A DNA stretch of 64,000 bases from the NCBI RefSeq assembly GCF_001579805.1, contig NZ_CP014546.1, forward strand, positions 1,426,001 to 1,490,000, read 5' to 3'. This DNA is from Pseudomonas azotoformans (GTDB lineage: Bacteria; Pseudomonadota; Gammaproteobacteria; Pseudomonadales; Pseudomonadaceae). Positions 49,049 to 57,194 of the stretch are shown here, piece after piece. The notes beneath the pieces were generated by a model. That model was not told where the DNA came from and did no database searches. It saw only the letters and a program-made list of their open reading frames with translations. A program made the position numbers and the translations under genes. Each line of letters starts with the position of its first letter. Within the stretch, counting starts at the first letter, position 1.

Positions 49049-49064
49049 ATTACTTCTATGTCAG
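49049..49064 (-). promoter_or_regulatory. cop box before the porin
   Basis: On the minus strand CTGACATAGAAGTAAT, 143 bp before the porin start, shares the CTGACA and GTAAT halves of the copper boxes elsewhere in the cluster. Confidence 0.55.
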
Positions 49065-49124
49065 CGAACAGTAAGCAGGCTCAAAACATACCGAACAAAC
49101 TGGCGCAGCTAGGGCCAACGCTAA

Positions 49125-49457
49125 CTAGCTTCCGTGAGGGCAGTTAGTACCCATAACCTTGTATTCCAGGGTGTTGAGCTTGCCCGCCGAATCTTCATAG
49201 GTCATGCGCGAAGGAGCTACGCCACAGGTTTTATTGGCTTGAGTGGTACTGATTACCTTCTGGACATCGAGGTTCATTCCATATTCATAATGAACAACTT
49301 CAGGTGTCGTCTTTCCATTTTCTAAGGCGTACTGTTCCATCGCCTTCTGGTTCTCTTGCATCATTCGACCATAAACACGGTCACCACCTCCTTCAGCCAT
49401 GGCCAAAGAAGACAAGGTCAAGATGGAAACGGCAAAAAAAGCTTTTAGTGATTTCAT
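49125..49457 (-). CDS. PtrA-like small periplasmic protein
   Basis: A 110-residue protein with a signal peptide ending SSLAMA and the mature start EGGGDRVYGRMMQENQKAME, the PtrA-type motif. Two Cys (KTCGVAPSR and NCPHGS) could form a disulfide or bind metal. It is the third PtrA-like gene in the window and the longest of the clear matches. A degenerate half box with ATGTAAT is seen upstream near 49531-49546. Confidence 0.78.
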   Translation of the reverse strand: MKSLKAFFAVSILTLSSLAMAEGGGDRVYGRMMQENQKAMEQYALENGKTTPEVVHYEYGMNLDVQKVISTTQANKTCGVAPSRMTYEDSAGKLNTLEYKVMGTNCPHGS

Positions 49458-49775
49458 GATTTTCTCCTAGTGTTCACTTACTTCTGACTAGAGGATAACC
49501 AGTGATGCCTTTCAGAAAGCTGCCGCGAATATTACATATGCGTAAGGTGTCCCTCAGCACTGGTGAGCTCGACTATTAGAATTTTAACTTGTTGGCGAAG
49601 TAGGCTGAATATGTCAGATAAGCATTAAAGATCAACTCGAGTTTCTCACGAAATACCCAAGCTTTTTTTATTAAAGATACATCTCATCTATATTATGGAC
49701 AGCTGCTTGGACTGCTCCATATGGATGAGTGGTTTGAGCGCAGTAAGATGAGACGAGGAACGTGTTACAAAAGCC
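49458..49775. other. intergenic gap without recognised gene
   Basis: AT-rich sequence of 318 bp between a PtrA-like gene and the 3' end of the NdpA/membrane module. It contains a possible CopR half site near 49531-49546 and a T-run near 49664. I see no supported gene or RNA. Confidence 0.5.
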
Positions 49776-51038
49776 TTATAGGCTGAGAATATTAGGGGCT
49801 ACGTTGAGTACCGAAAACACCATCGCTAGGATAGCCTTTAACAGCCATAAGAAATCGTCCCAGTATTTTATCGCGGCTAGCAGCAAAGCACCGACGATTG
49901 GAAGCAGGGACAACCCCTTCAGCAACCGAAAGGTCCTGGTGAGGGTTCGGCCTTGCTTGTCGACTTGATCGATGGTGATCCTGAGCAGCCCCTGAAGTTT
50001 CGGGGGATATGTTTTTATCTTGTCCTTGAAATCATCGAAAATGACATTGAAGCTGTGCAGCAGGCGCTCCGTTTGCAGCATTTGATTGTGGAGGATCGCA
50101 AGTAGAACCACAGAAACAACTGCCAGCCCAAGGACAAGGATAAAACCTTCGAATTTTGAGGTTGTTTTCTCCAACACGACCAAACCCGCTAGCGATATCG
50201 GCAGGGCGAGCATCTTGCCGGCGATGTCGCCCAGCACCCCGCTAAGCTTGGTGCCATAGTCGATTTCAGCTTGGGCCACCTCGCGCCGGGCCCGCTCAAA
50301 CGAGAAGCTATAGACGTAGGTTTGCAGATTCGCGCGGTATGTGGCGAGGACCTCCCGCCACTCCCGCACGATCACCAAGAACAGATTGGGCTCGCTCTCA
50401 AACTTCTCGATGACGCTAGCCACCGCCATCCGAATCATTAATTTTCGTTCGGAGAGGTGTGCCTTATTTTCGTTTTTTCGATTGAGTATTTCTTCCAACA
50501 AGCTCAGGTGATTGAGCTCATAGTCAAGAACCTTGATGTCAACCTGGGTAGGTAACAGAAAAGTTCTCGGAGGCTTAGCCCCATCGGGAGGCAAGGCAAA
50601 GAACAGATTAAAACCATCTTGGCTGCTGTCTTTGTCGACACCGATCGCTAGCAGTGCAAGCAGCTCGATCAGCCGGCAGACGCGCCTGAGCGCCTTAATC
50701 GTCGGAGGCTCGATGTCATCACTATCTGCCCAACAGAGCTCAACAATGTATACGTTGCTCGGGAATTGCCCCTTGCCCAATGAGCCATTGCGAGCGACAA
50801 ACTCGCCTAAGTTCGCGTAGAACCGGCCAGACTCGTTCGATGGCAAGCGAAACTCAATATCGAGAGAGTCTGCTTCTTCAGAGCAATGCTCGAACTTGCC
50901 ATAGGCTGCGGGCAGGCCATCGCACATTCGCAACGCACCGATAATGTCGGGCGTTGGCATCCCCTCATAGCGGATGACTCCGTCCTCAATGGTGGGCGCT
51001 CCAATGGCGCGGTAGAGAGCTACCACATTAGAAAACAT
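49776..51038 (-). CDS. membrane protein of unknown function paired with NdpA-like protein
   Basis: A 420-residue protein. The N-terminal 270 residues are soluble and mixed alpha/beta with no motif I know (PSNVYIVELCWADSD; LFFALPPDG). Then come two TM helices at about 276-290 and 298-317, an amphipathic helix region (LLHSFNVIFDDFKDKIKTYP), and two more hydrophobic segments at about 376-391 and 396-413. No signal peptide. The start lies 2 bases past the NdpA-like stop, so the two are made together. A soluble sensor or effector domain tied to the membrane would fit an abortive defence module, but that is inference; I do not recognise the family. Confidence 0.75.
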   Translation of the reverse strand: MFSNVVALYRAIGAPTIEDGVIRYEGMPTPDIIGALRMCDGLPAAYGKFEHCSEEADSLDIEFRLPSNESGRFYANLGEFVARNGSLGKGQFPSNVYIVELCWADSDDIEPPTIKALRRVCRLIELLALLAIGVDKDSSQDGFNLFFALPPDGAKPPRTFLLPTQVDIKVLDYELNHLSLLEEILNRKNENKAHLSERKLMIRMAVASVIEKFESEPNLFLVIVREWREVLATYRANLQTYVYSFSFERARREVAQAEIDYGTKLSGVLGDIAGKMLALPISLAGLVVLEKTTSKFEGFILVLGLAVVSVVLLAILHNQMLQTERLLHSFNVIFDDFKDKIKTYPPKLQGLLRITIDQVDKQGRTLTRTFRLLKGLSLLPIVGALLLAAIKYWDDFLWLLKAILAMVFSVLNVAPNILSL

Positions 51039-51040
51039 TC

Positions 51041-52174
51041 TTAGCCGACCCTGGCCAGCAGTTCTTTCTCGATCACACCAACCAGTTCGGCAGTCAGATT
51101 GGACAGTGTCAACTTTTTCCGTCCCTCATCATAATAAACGTCTGCGGCCGGATCCTTACCTAACGCTCCACGCTCGAATTGCAACGACCAGTTAGCCGCG
51201 TCCCCCTTGATACGGGTCTTCTCTTTCAGCGATTTCGCATTGACCGTAAAGTCGTCTGGCACCTTATGTTTCTCGCTATTCAAATAGTCTTTCAGCCCAA
51301 CAATTTCATCCACTAAGTCAGCGGGTACGTGTGCGACAGCGACGTGGCAGATAGCGTCCAAGCGCGCAGATTTGCCTGCGGCCAACTGCTCCTCCAGATA
51401 CTTGATCACCGCCTCTTTGGCCTTGTAACCAAAGCCTTTTAACGTTTTGTTGTCGCGAAAAAACCGTGCAACGTTATCAATGGCATTTTTGGTAGCGCGT
51501 CCGGAAGCTACTCCTTTCGCGCATCCCAGTGCAGAGATGAAATAATCGGATGCCTGACTATCACGGCCCCGGCTGATGAAGCACAGGTAGGTTGAATCCA
51601 CTTCATCCTCCGCGTCATCTTCATTCTGCTCAGGCGCAGCAGCGGCCGCAGCAGCCATAGCCTTTATGGCCACGAAGCTCGCTAAATTGATCCTGGCGGC
51701 CTGCTGAACCTTGTTGAGATCGACCTCTTGAATTTCCTTGGGCACATAGTTCTCGTCCAGCTGTATACCGCCGCGTTCCTTCATGCTGGCGACCAGGAAA
51801 AAGTCGGTTGCACCTGCGGTGTACTGAGCGCAAAGGATGTGTCCACCGGTCGATAAGACTTGATTACCGGCTTGCTCCACCAACTGGTCCATTGCCAAGT
51901 GGGTCAAGTCGATAAATCGCGCTTCATCATCTTGTACTTCTACGAACGCGGTGAAGCGCTCTGGAAACGGTCCCTGACGGTCATCATCGGCAAACTGGCC
52001 GTAGACCACGCTGTTGCCTTCTTTGCCGATGAGGCCGTGGATACCATTGACCAGAAAATGCAACGCGGGATTTTCAGTATCGAGCGCCACATCCTTCTTG
52101 ACCACCTCGGAGATAAAACTGGTCTTGGCCAGCTTCTTGAAGCTGTGAATAATGGCAGTTTTCAGCGTAATCAT
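51041..52174 (-). CDS. NdpA/YejK-family nucleoid-associated protein
   Basis: A 377-residue protein of the NA37 (NdpA/YejK) type. The conserved front region (AIIHSFKKLA, NPALHFLVNGIHGLIGKEGN) and the later CFISRGRDSQASDYFISALG and ARFFRDNKTLKGFGYKAKEA stretches match that family, whose members bind DNA. An Ala-rich, acidic linker (AAAAAAPEQNEDDAEDE) at about 178-194 divides it. This is a second, mobile copy coupled to a membrane protein gene. A near-perfect LexA box lies 145 bp upstream. The role is unknown; sensing foreign or damaged DNA is a possibility. Confidence 0.8.
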   Translation of the reverse strand: MITLKTAIIHSFKKLAKTSFISEVVKKDVALDTENPALHFLVNGIHGLIGKEGNSVVYGQFADDDRQGPFPERFTAFVEVQDDEARFIDLTHLAMDQLVEQAGNQVLSTGGHILCAQYTAGATDFFLVASMKERGGIQLDENYVPKEIQEVDLNKVQQAARINLASFVAIKAMAAAAAAAPEQNEDDAEDEVDSTYLCFISRGRDSQASDYFISALGCAKGVASGRATKNAIDNVARFFRDNKTLKGFGYKAKEAVIKYLEEQLAAGKSARLDAICHVAVAHVPADLVDEIVGLKDYLNSEKHKVPDDFTVNAKSLKEKTRIKGDAANWSLQFERGALGKDPAADVYYDEGRKKLTLSNLTAELVGVIEKELLARVG

Positions 52175-52318
52175 AGGTCGAATTCCGTTCCGATAGTATC
52201 AATATGGAATCACTGAAAATAGCACCTTACCCAGCAAACTTCAGGGCTTATCTCGATATCAGATATCACCGAAGGGCTCCAATACCTACCGATCAGTAAG
52301 GCTGCACGAACCCAATAA

Positions 52319-52334
52319 CTGTATATGTATACAG
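52319..52334 (-). promoter_or_regulatory. LexA/SOS box upstream of the NdpA/membrane module
   Basis: CTGT-N8-ACAG with an AT-rich alternating core. The minus-strand sequence TACTGTATACATATACAGTT matches the E. coli SOS box TACTGTATATATATACAGTA at 18 of 20 positions. The only intact gene it could serve nearby is the NdpA-like gene on the minus strand, 145 bp away; the plus-strand reading frame here is antisense to arsO/arsC and looks spurious. Confidence 0.75.
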
Positions 52335-52336
52335 TA

Positions 52337-52441
52337 TCATAATCTATGCCATTCATCAGCACGAGGAGCGGAGGGTTGAAGCGCGGATTGGCCGCCGCCA
52401 ATAACCACGACATCAAATTTCGGATTATGACTCACCACCAT
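52337..52441 (-). pseudogene. arsO: 5' stub of arsO (flavin monooxygenase of ars operons)
   Basis: A 34-codon minus-strand frame starting at ATG 52441 gives SHNPKFDVVVIGGGQSAL, the FAD-binding N-terminus of ArsO-type monooxygenases. The following residues (QPSAPRADEWHRL) are unrelated and a stop comes at 52337. It begins 36 bp after the glutaredoxin-type arsC, the usual position of arsO. So the ars operon once continued and was cut near 52379, where the DNA of the NdpA module begins. Confidence 0.6.
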
Positions 52442-52477
52442 CCCCCCCTACGTTTGCTGCGTATCGCTTACGTGGGA

Positions 52478-52906
52478 TCAGACTTTACGGCCCAGATCAT
52501 CAATTTTCACAACGACCTGTCCGTCCTCTTTGACGAAACTGCCGCGCTGCTCTTGTGGAAGCAGGTCGAGGACAGCCTCAGACGGACGACACAGGCGTGC
52601 CCCCAAGGGGGTCACGACGATGGGACGATTGATCAGGATGGGATGAGCCATCATGGCGTCAATGAGCTGGTCATCGGCAAGTGACGGATCGCCCAACCCA
52701 AGCTCTTCGTACGGCGTGCCTTTGATACGGAGGAGCGCCCGCACCTCTATACCCATATCCTTGATCAACCTGATTAGCGTTGGCCGATCAGGTGGGGTTT
52801 TCAGGTACTCAATTACCGTTGGCTCTTCACCGCTGTTGCGGATCAATGCCAAGGTATTGCGGGAAGTGCCACATTCCGGGTTGTGATAAATCGTGATCTG
52901 ATTCAT
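52478..52906 (-). CDS. arsC: arsenate reductase, glutaredoxin-dependent ArsC
   Basis: A 142-residue cytoplasmic enzyme of the ArsC/Spx fold. The catalytic Cys is in IYHNPECGTSRNTLAL and the substrate-binding Arg residues are in INRPIVVTPLGARLCRPSE. It reduces arsenate to arsenite using glutathione and glutaredoxin. The start 52906 gives the standard length of 141-142 residues. Last intact gene of the ars operon. The operon also holds two thioredoxin-type ArsC genes. Confidence 0.94.
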   Translation of the reverse strand: MNQITIYHNPECGTSRNTLALIRNSGEEPTVIEYLKTPPDRPTLIRLIKDMGIEVRALLRIKGTPYEELGLGDPSLADDQLIDAMMAHPILINRPIVVTPLGARLCRPSEAVLDLLPQEQRGSFVKEDGQVVVKIDDLGRKV

Positions 52907-52931
52907 ATCTGATGTCTCGCTGTTGAGAGGC

Positions 52932-53645
52932 TCAAATGGATCGCTGGTTGACGCGTTCGGATAGCTCCCCAGCGGACTCTTTACGCTCGGAGTAACGATC
53001 AACCAGGTAATCTTGGCGATCACGCAACAACAGCGTGAACTTCATCAGTTCTTCCATCACGTCGACCAGACGGTCGTAGTACGAGGACGGCTTCATCCGG
53101 CCCGTCTCATCGAATTCGGTGAAGGCCTTAGCTACTGAGGATTGGTTTGGGATGGTGAACATGCGCATCCAACGCCCCAGTACCCGCAGCTGATTAACTA
53201 CGTTGAAGGACTGCGAGCCGCCGCAGACTTGCATCACCGCAAGGGTCTTTCCTTGCGTAGGTCGTACAGCACCTATCGCCAGCGGAACCCAGTCAATCTG
53301 AGCCTTGAAAACCGCACTCATGGAGCCGTGTCGCTCAGGAGAGCACCACATCTGGCCTTCCGACCATTGCATCAGTTTGCGCAGCTCCGCGACTTTGGGG
53401 TGGGTGTCGGGTGCATCATCCGGCAGCGGAAGGCCCGACGGATCGAATATCTTTGTTTCAGCGCCAAACTGCTCCAGAAGTCGAGCGGCCTCCTGGGTCA
53501 CCAACCGGCTGAAGGATCGCTCTCGTGTCGACCCATACAGAAGAAGGATTCGAGGTTTATGGAGTGAGGACGTGCGAGGCGCCAGTTGCTCCAGGGTTGG
53601 AATGTCAAGCAGCTCGGCTTGGACATTCGGCAGCGTATCTTGCAT
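52932..53645 (-). CDS. arsH: ArsH, NADPH-dependent organoarsenical oxidase
   Basis: A 237-residue flavoprotein with the NADPH-dependent FMN reductase fold: FMN phosphate loop [13 protein letters not shown] and the conserved [20 protein letters not shown] stretch. ArsH oxidises toxic trivalent methylated arsenicals to the pentavalent form. ATG 53645 follows TAGGAG. It lies between the two kinds of arsC in one operon. Confidence 0.94.
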   Translation of the reverse strand: MQDTLPNVQAELLDIPTLEQLAPRTSSLHKPRILLLYGSTRERSFSRLVTQEAARLLEQFGAETKIFDPSGLPLPDDAPDTHPKVAELRKLMQWSEGQMWCSPERHGSMSAVFKAQIDWVPLAIGAVRPTQGKTLAVMQVCGGSQSFNVVNQLRVLGRWMRMFTIPNQSSVAKAFTEFDETGRMKPSSYYDRLVDVMEELMKFTLLLRDRQDYLVDRYSERKESAGELSERVNQRSI

Positions 53646-53691
53646 ACAAACTCCTAGGGATGCGCCAAGTAGGCACAACTTCCATTGCTCT

Positions 53692-54162
53692 TCAAAGCGA
53701 ACCGATACGGTTCAGTTCAGCTTTGAGCTGATCAGGGCTCATGGTTTTCAACGGCAGCGCAAGAAACGCGCTCACGCGTTCGCGAATTTTGGCGAGAGTG
53801 GCGTCAAACGCTTTTGTGATCTCGATCTCCGACCCAGTGGCTTCCGACGGATCGGCCAAACCCCAATGGGCCTTCAAGGCTGGCCCGAAAAAGATGGGGC
53901 ACGCTTCACCCGCTGCCCGGTCACATACGGTTACCACGATGTCTGGTGGAGAGCCTTCAAAAATATCCGAAGCTTTGCTGCTCAAGCCTGCCGTGGAAAT
54001 GCCCGCAGCCTCCAGCGTTTGCAATGCCCTTTGGTTCACTCGACCGCTGGGAAAGCTTCCTGAGCTGACCGCCTCCACGCCCTCTGACGCCAGGTGGTTG
54101 AAAAGTGCCTCGGAGAGGATGCTACGGCAGCTGTTGTGGGTACACATGAACAAGACTTTCAT
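53692..54162 (-). CDS. arsC: arsenate reductase, low-molecular-weight phosphatase type
   Basis: A 156-residue enzyme with the P-loop CTHNSCRS (C-x5-R) at the N-terminus and resolving Cys candidates in [19 protein letters not shown]. It reduces arsenate, usually with thioredoxin. It is 16 bp downstream of arsB. Two LMW-PTP-type reductases and one glutaredoxin-type reductase share this operon. Confidence 0.92.
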   Translation of the reverse strand: MKVLFMCTHNSCRSILSEALFNHLASEGVEAVSSGSFPSGRVNQRALQTLEAAGISTAGLSSKASDIFEGSPPDIVVTVCDRAAGEACPIFFGPALKAHWGLADPSEATGSEIEITKAFDATLAKIRERVSAFLALPLKTMSPDQLKAELNRIGSL

Positions 54163-54178
54163 CAGTAGATTCCTTGAT

Positions 54179-55462
54179 TCAGAAGCTGAGGCGCAATGCC
54201 AGGGCGCAGAGGGTGGCGATAAGGATGGGCAAGGTCAGCACGATCCCGGTCTTGAAGTAGTAACCCCAGCTGATCGTGATGTCCTTTTTGGCCAGCACGT
54301 GCAGCCACAAGAGCGTGGCCAGGCTACCGATGGGAGTGATTTTCGGCCCCAGGTCGCAGCCAATGATGTTGGCGTACACCATTGCTTGAAGAACGACGCC
54401 ATCGACTTCGGCAGCATGAATGGACAAGGCACCGATCAGGACAGTGGGCATGTTGTTCATGATTGAAGACAGAAAGGCTGTGAGCAGCCCCGTACCCAAG
54501 GACGCGCCCCAGACACCGTAGCCGGCAAATACATTCAGGATCTGGGCGATGTGGTTGGTCAAACCGGCGTTCTTGAGGCCGTAGACGACCAGATACATGC
54601 CCAGGGAAAAGATCACCACCTGCCATGGCGCGCCCTTGAGCACCTTGCCGGTGTCGATGGCGTGTCCACGGGCCGCGATGACGTAAAGAATGAATGCGCA
54701 GGCAGCCGCAATGGCACTGATCGGCACGCCCAGAGGCTCGACGACAAAGAAACCGACCAGCAGCAGAGCTAGAACCCACCAGCCTGCTATGAAAGTCGGA
54801 CGATCACGTATCGCCTCTTTAGGATGATGCAACTGAGCAAGTTCGTAAGTCTTGGGCAATTCCTTGCGGAAGAACCACATCAGCATCACCAGCGTAGCCG
54901 CAACGCTGACCAGATTCACCGGCACCATGACGGATGCGTATTCGCTGAACCCAATCTTGAAATAATCCGCAGAGACAATGTTGACCAGATTCGAAACTAC
55001 CAGAGGCAAACTCGCGGTATCAGCGATAAAACCGGCCGCCATGACGAATGCGAGGGTGGCAGCGGGCGAAAAGCGCAATGCAAATAGCATTGCGATCACG
55101 ATGGGCGTGAGAATCAATGCCGCACCATCATTAGCAAATAATGCTGATACCGCAGCACCCAGTAGGATGATGAAAGCAAATAGCTTACGAGTGCTGCCTC
55201 CGCCCCAGCGTGCGACATGCAATGCTGCCCATTCGAAAAAGCCGGCTTCATCGAGCAGAAGACTGATGATAATCACCGCGATGAACGTTGCAGTGGCATT
55301 CCAAACGATGTGCCACACCTCGGGGATATCCGCAAGAGTGACCACTCCAGTCAAGAGCGCGAGTACAGCGCCAAAGGTTGCACTCCAGCCAACACCCAGC
55401 CCTTTGGGCTGCCAGATCACCAGGACGATGGTGGCAATAAAGATCAGTACGGCAATCAACAT
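54179..55462 (-). CDS. arsB: arsenite efflux pump ArsB
   Basis: A 427-residue inner-membrane transporter of the ArsB/NhaD group with about 12 TM helices; characteristic stretches are [15 protein letters not shown] at the start, [14 protein letters not shown], and [15 protein letters not shown]. It exports As(OH)3 in exchange for protons, without an ArsA ATPase here. The start 55462 (MLIAVLIFI) matches the family; the upstream 55522 frame would overlap arsR. Confidence 0.94.
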   Translation of the reverse strand: MLIAVLIFIATIVLVIWQPKGLGVGWSATFGAVLALLTGVVTLADIPEVWHIVWNATATFIAVIIISLLLDEAGFFEWAALHVARWGGGSTRKLFAFIILLGAAVSALFANDGAALILTPIVIAMLFALRFSPAATLAFVMAAGFIADTASLPLVVSNLVNIVSADYFKIGFSEYASVMVPVNLVSVAATLVMLMWFFRKELPKTYELAQLHHPKEAIRDRPTFIAGWWVLALLLVGFFVVEPLGVPISAIAAACAFILYVIAARGHAIDTGKVLKGAPWQVVIFSLGMYLVVYGLKNAGLTNHIAQILNVFAGYGVWGASLGTGLLTAFLSSIMNNMPTVLIGALSIHAAEVDGVVLQAMVYANIIGCDLGPKITPIGSLATLLWLHVLAKKDITISWGYYFKTGIVLTLPILIATLCALALRLSF

Positions 55463-55487
55463 TTCAATCACTCGATTTGGAAGCAGA

Positions 55488-55844
55488 TCAGCCACATACG
55501 AGCTGGTTGATAGGACGAGCATTCATGTCGCTTAGTCGTTTGGCTTCGGTATCTAGCCAATCCTGATTCGCATCCACGACGTCCTTCAGAATTGCACTCA
55601 CCCAACTAGGAAGGCCGGGATTCAGGCGGTAGTAAACCCACTGGCCTTGACGACGATCCATCAGCAGTCCCGCTGAACGAAGCAGCGCCAAGTGGCGAGA
55701 AATCTTGGGCTGGCTCTGGTCGAGCGCAGCGGTAAGCTCGCATACGCACAGCTCTCCTTCGCTCACGATGAGCAGTGTGATTTTGGTTCGAGTGTCATCT
55801 GCCAAGCACTTGAATAGTGCCGTGGGATTCATAGGCTCTGTCAT
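55488..55844 (-). CDS. arsR: arsenic-responsive repressor ArsR
   Basis: A 118-residue winged-HTH repressor. The As(III) site ELCVCEL lies at the start of the DNA-binding helix pair ([14 protein letters not shown]). Arsenite binding releases the operator. It overlaps the upstream arsC by 4 bases, so the repressor is the second gene of its own operon. A candidate operator is at 56290-56313. Confidence 0.94.
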   Translation of the reverse strand: MTEPMNPTALFKCLADDTRTKITLLIVSEGELCVCELTAALDQSQPKISRHLALLRSAGLLMDRRQGQWVYYRLNPGLPSWVSAILKDVVDANQDWLDTEAKRLSDMNARPINQLVCG

Positions 55845-56263
55845 AGATCCTCCAAGTGTTTTGTCTTGACCAAGACGAAGAGCTTAATGCGCTCATGGAT
55901 GTCATGAAGTGTGTGGCGAAACGCGTCGGGATGATCGCTGGTGACCGGATCTGCGAAATCCCAAGTGATGACTTCGCCAGCGGCGGGCATCCATGCACAT
56001 TCCCGTGCGGACTTGTCACACAGCGTGATGACGTAATCGAATTTTTCGTCGCGAAGCTCATCAATGGATTTGCTATGCAGTCCGGATGCATCTACGTCGA
56101 CATTGGCCAGAGCAGCGACAGTACGCGGGTCGACGCTGGTTGGCTCCAAGCCCGCACTGTAAGCGGCAAAACGCGGATCTGTGTGCCGAAGCAATGCTTC
56201 TGCTAAATGGGAGCGGGCAGAGTTGGCAACGCAGATGAAAAGCACTTTGATTGGGGCAGACAT
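55841..56263 (-). CDS. arsC: arsenate reductase, low-molecular-weight phosphatase type (first gene of ars operon)
   Basis: A 140-residue protein with the P-loop CVANSARS (C-x5-R) and the later ITLCDKSARECAWMP containing the other redox Cys. It is a thioredoxin-type arsenate reductase or a close phosphatase relative, as commonly found directly before arsR in Pseudomonas. The two LMW-PTP-type enzymes in this operon are clearly divergent from each other, so they are not a recent duplication. Confidence 0.9.
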   Translation of the reverse strand: MSAPIKVLFICVANSARSHLAEALLRHTDPRFAAYSAGLEPTSVDPRTVAALANVDVDASGLHSKSIDELRDEKFDYVITLCDKSARECAWMPAAGEVITWDFADPVTSDHPDAFRHTLHDIHERIKLFVLVKTKHLEDL

Positions 56264-56289
56264 GGCAATCTCGACACATACGTTGAATC

Positions 56290-56313
56290 GAATATATGAT
56301 TTATCGCATATTC
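56290..56313. promoter_or_regulatory. candidate ArsR operator
   Basis: GAATAT-N12-ATATTC, an AT-rich inverted repeat 27 bp before the first ars gene, fits the usual ArsR operator position and composition. The rest of the 56264-56643 gap has a hairpin-like GCTCGTC/GACGAGC pair near 56367-56403 and the MarR site, but no gene I support. Confidence 0.6.
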
Positions 56314-56613
56314 GGTAAAGCGTATATTTTTGCGTCGCCGGTCACCAGCGTGTAAGGGCAGCGCTCGTCAGATCGTCGGACGACTTTTCGTCGGAAGACG
56401 AGCTGATCACAACGCAAATCAGCTGTAACCAGTACAGCAAGTTCAACAGCAGCATTGGGCCGAATTTTTCCAACACTAAGAGGTGCCAGGATTGGGCCAC
56501 AAAGCTCACTTGCTGAATTCTTTTTTGGCTGTTGGGCACAACATGCTAGTGCGACAGATTTCCTGTCATCAGCCAGCGGAGGCTTGTTGACGATCTGCAT
56601 CCCCCAGATTATT

Positions 56614-56628
56614 GTTGCGGCTAACAAC
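56614..56628. promoter_or_regulatory. candidate MarR operator before the MarR gene
   Basis: GTTG-N7-CAAC inverted repeat 16 bp before the MarR start. The same arm and spacer length recur before the next gene at 57162-57180. Confidence 0.5.
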
Positions 56629-56643
56629 GAATTTGTGACGATT

Positions 56644-57141
56644 ATGCCGAAGCGGAAAAAAGACCAGTTGTCCCAGGATGCCGAGGATCTGTACGAGGCG
56701 TTGAATCAGCTCGTCCGTGTCTACCAGTTTCGAGATAGAGATCGGATTTGCTGCTACGACGTTTCAGTCACCCAGTGCTACGCGGTCGAAACGCTGGTCA
56801 AGAAAGGAGCCATGCGGCTTCAGGTCTTGGCTGAAAAGATGTTTTTAGACAAAAGCACGGCAAGCCGCGTAATCGATGCGCTCGAACGCAAGGGGTATGT
56901 GTCACGCGCTGAGGATAACGAAGACCGCCGTGCCGTGAAGATCCAGGCCACGGACGCGGGCAGGGAACTCTACGAAAAAATCAGGGGCGATCTCATTGCC
57001 GAAGAGATAACAATGATCGAGAACCTTTCAGCCGAAGCCAGGCAAGGAGCATTAACCTTGCTCAGGCAGATTACACGAGCTACCGAAAAACGCTGCGGCC
57101 TCACAAATGAGCGTGGCTCAGATCCAACGCAAGCCTATTGA
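56644..57141 (+). CDS. MarR-family regulator linked to arsN1
   Basis: A 165-residue winged-HTH regulator with the MarR recognition region LAEKMFLDKSTASRVIDALE, then a wing with EDNEDRRAVKIQAT. The N-terminal part has a Cys cluster, RICCYDVSVTQCYAVETL, which could sense arsenicals. Start ATG 56644 (MPKRKKD) gives normal MarR length. It is upstream of arsN1 and probably controls both genes through the paired GTTG-N7-CAAC sites; the ligand is inferred. Confidence 0.85.
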   Translation: MPKRKKDQLSQDAEDLYEALNQLVRVYQFRDRDRICCYDVSVTQCYAVETLVKKGAMRLQVLAEKMFLDKSTASRVIDALERKGYVSRAEDNEDRRAVKIQATDAGRELYEKIRGDLIAEEITMIENLSAEARQGALTLLRQITRATEKRCGLTNERGSDPTQAY

Positions 57142-57161
57142 ATCTCCATTTTTTGATTCAA

Positions 57162-57180
57162 ATGTTGTTACTACCAACAT
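57162..57180. promoter_or_regulatory. candidate MarR operator before arsN1
   Basis: ATGTTG-N7-CAACAT, a perfect 6-bp inverted repeat between the MarR gene and arsN1 with the same 7-base spacer as the site before the MarR gene. Confidence 0.6.
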
Positions 57181-57194
57181 AATGGAACCCGATC

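Noticed and set aside
52346..52684. 112-codon plus-strand frame just after the SOS box
   Set aside because: It is antisense to arsC and the arsO stub, whose minus-strand protein matches are clear, so the SOS box more likely serves the NdpA module.
56301..56627. 108-codon minus-strand frame upstream of the MarR gene
   Set aside because: No domain or ribosome site; overlaps the putative ArsR and MarR operators.
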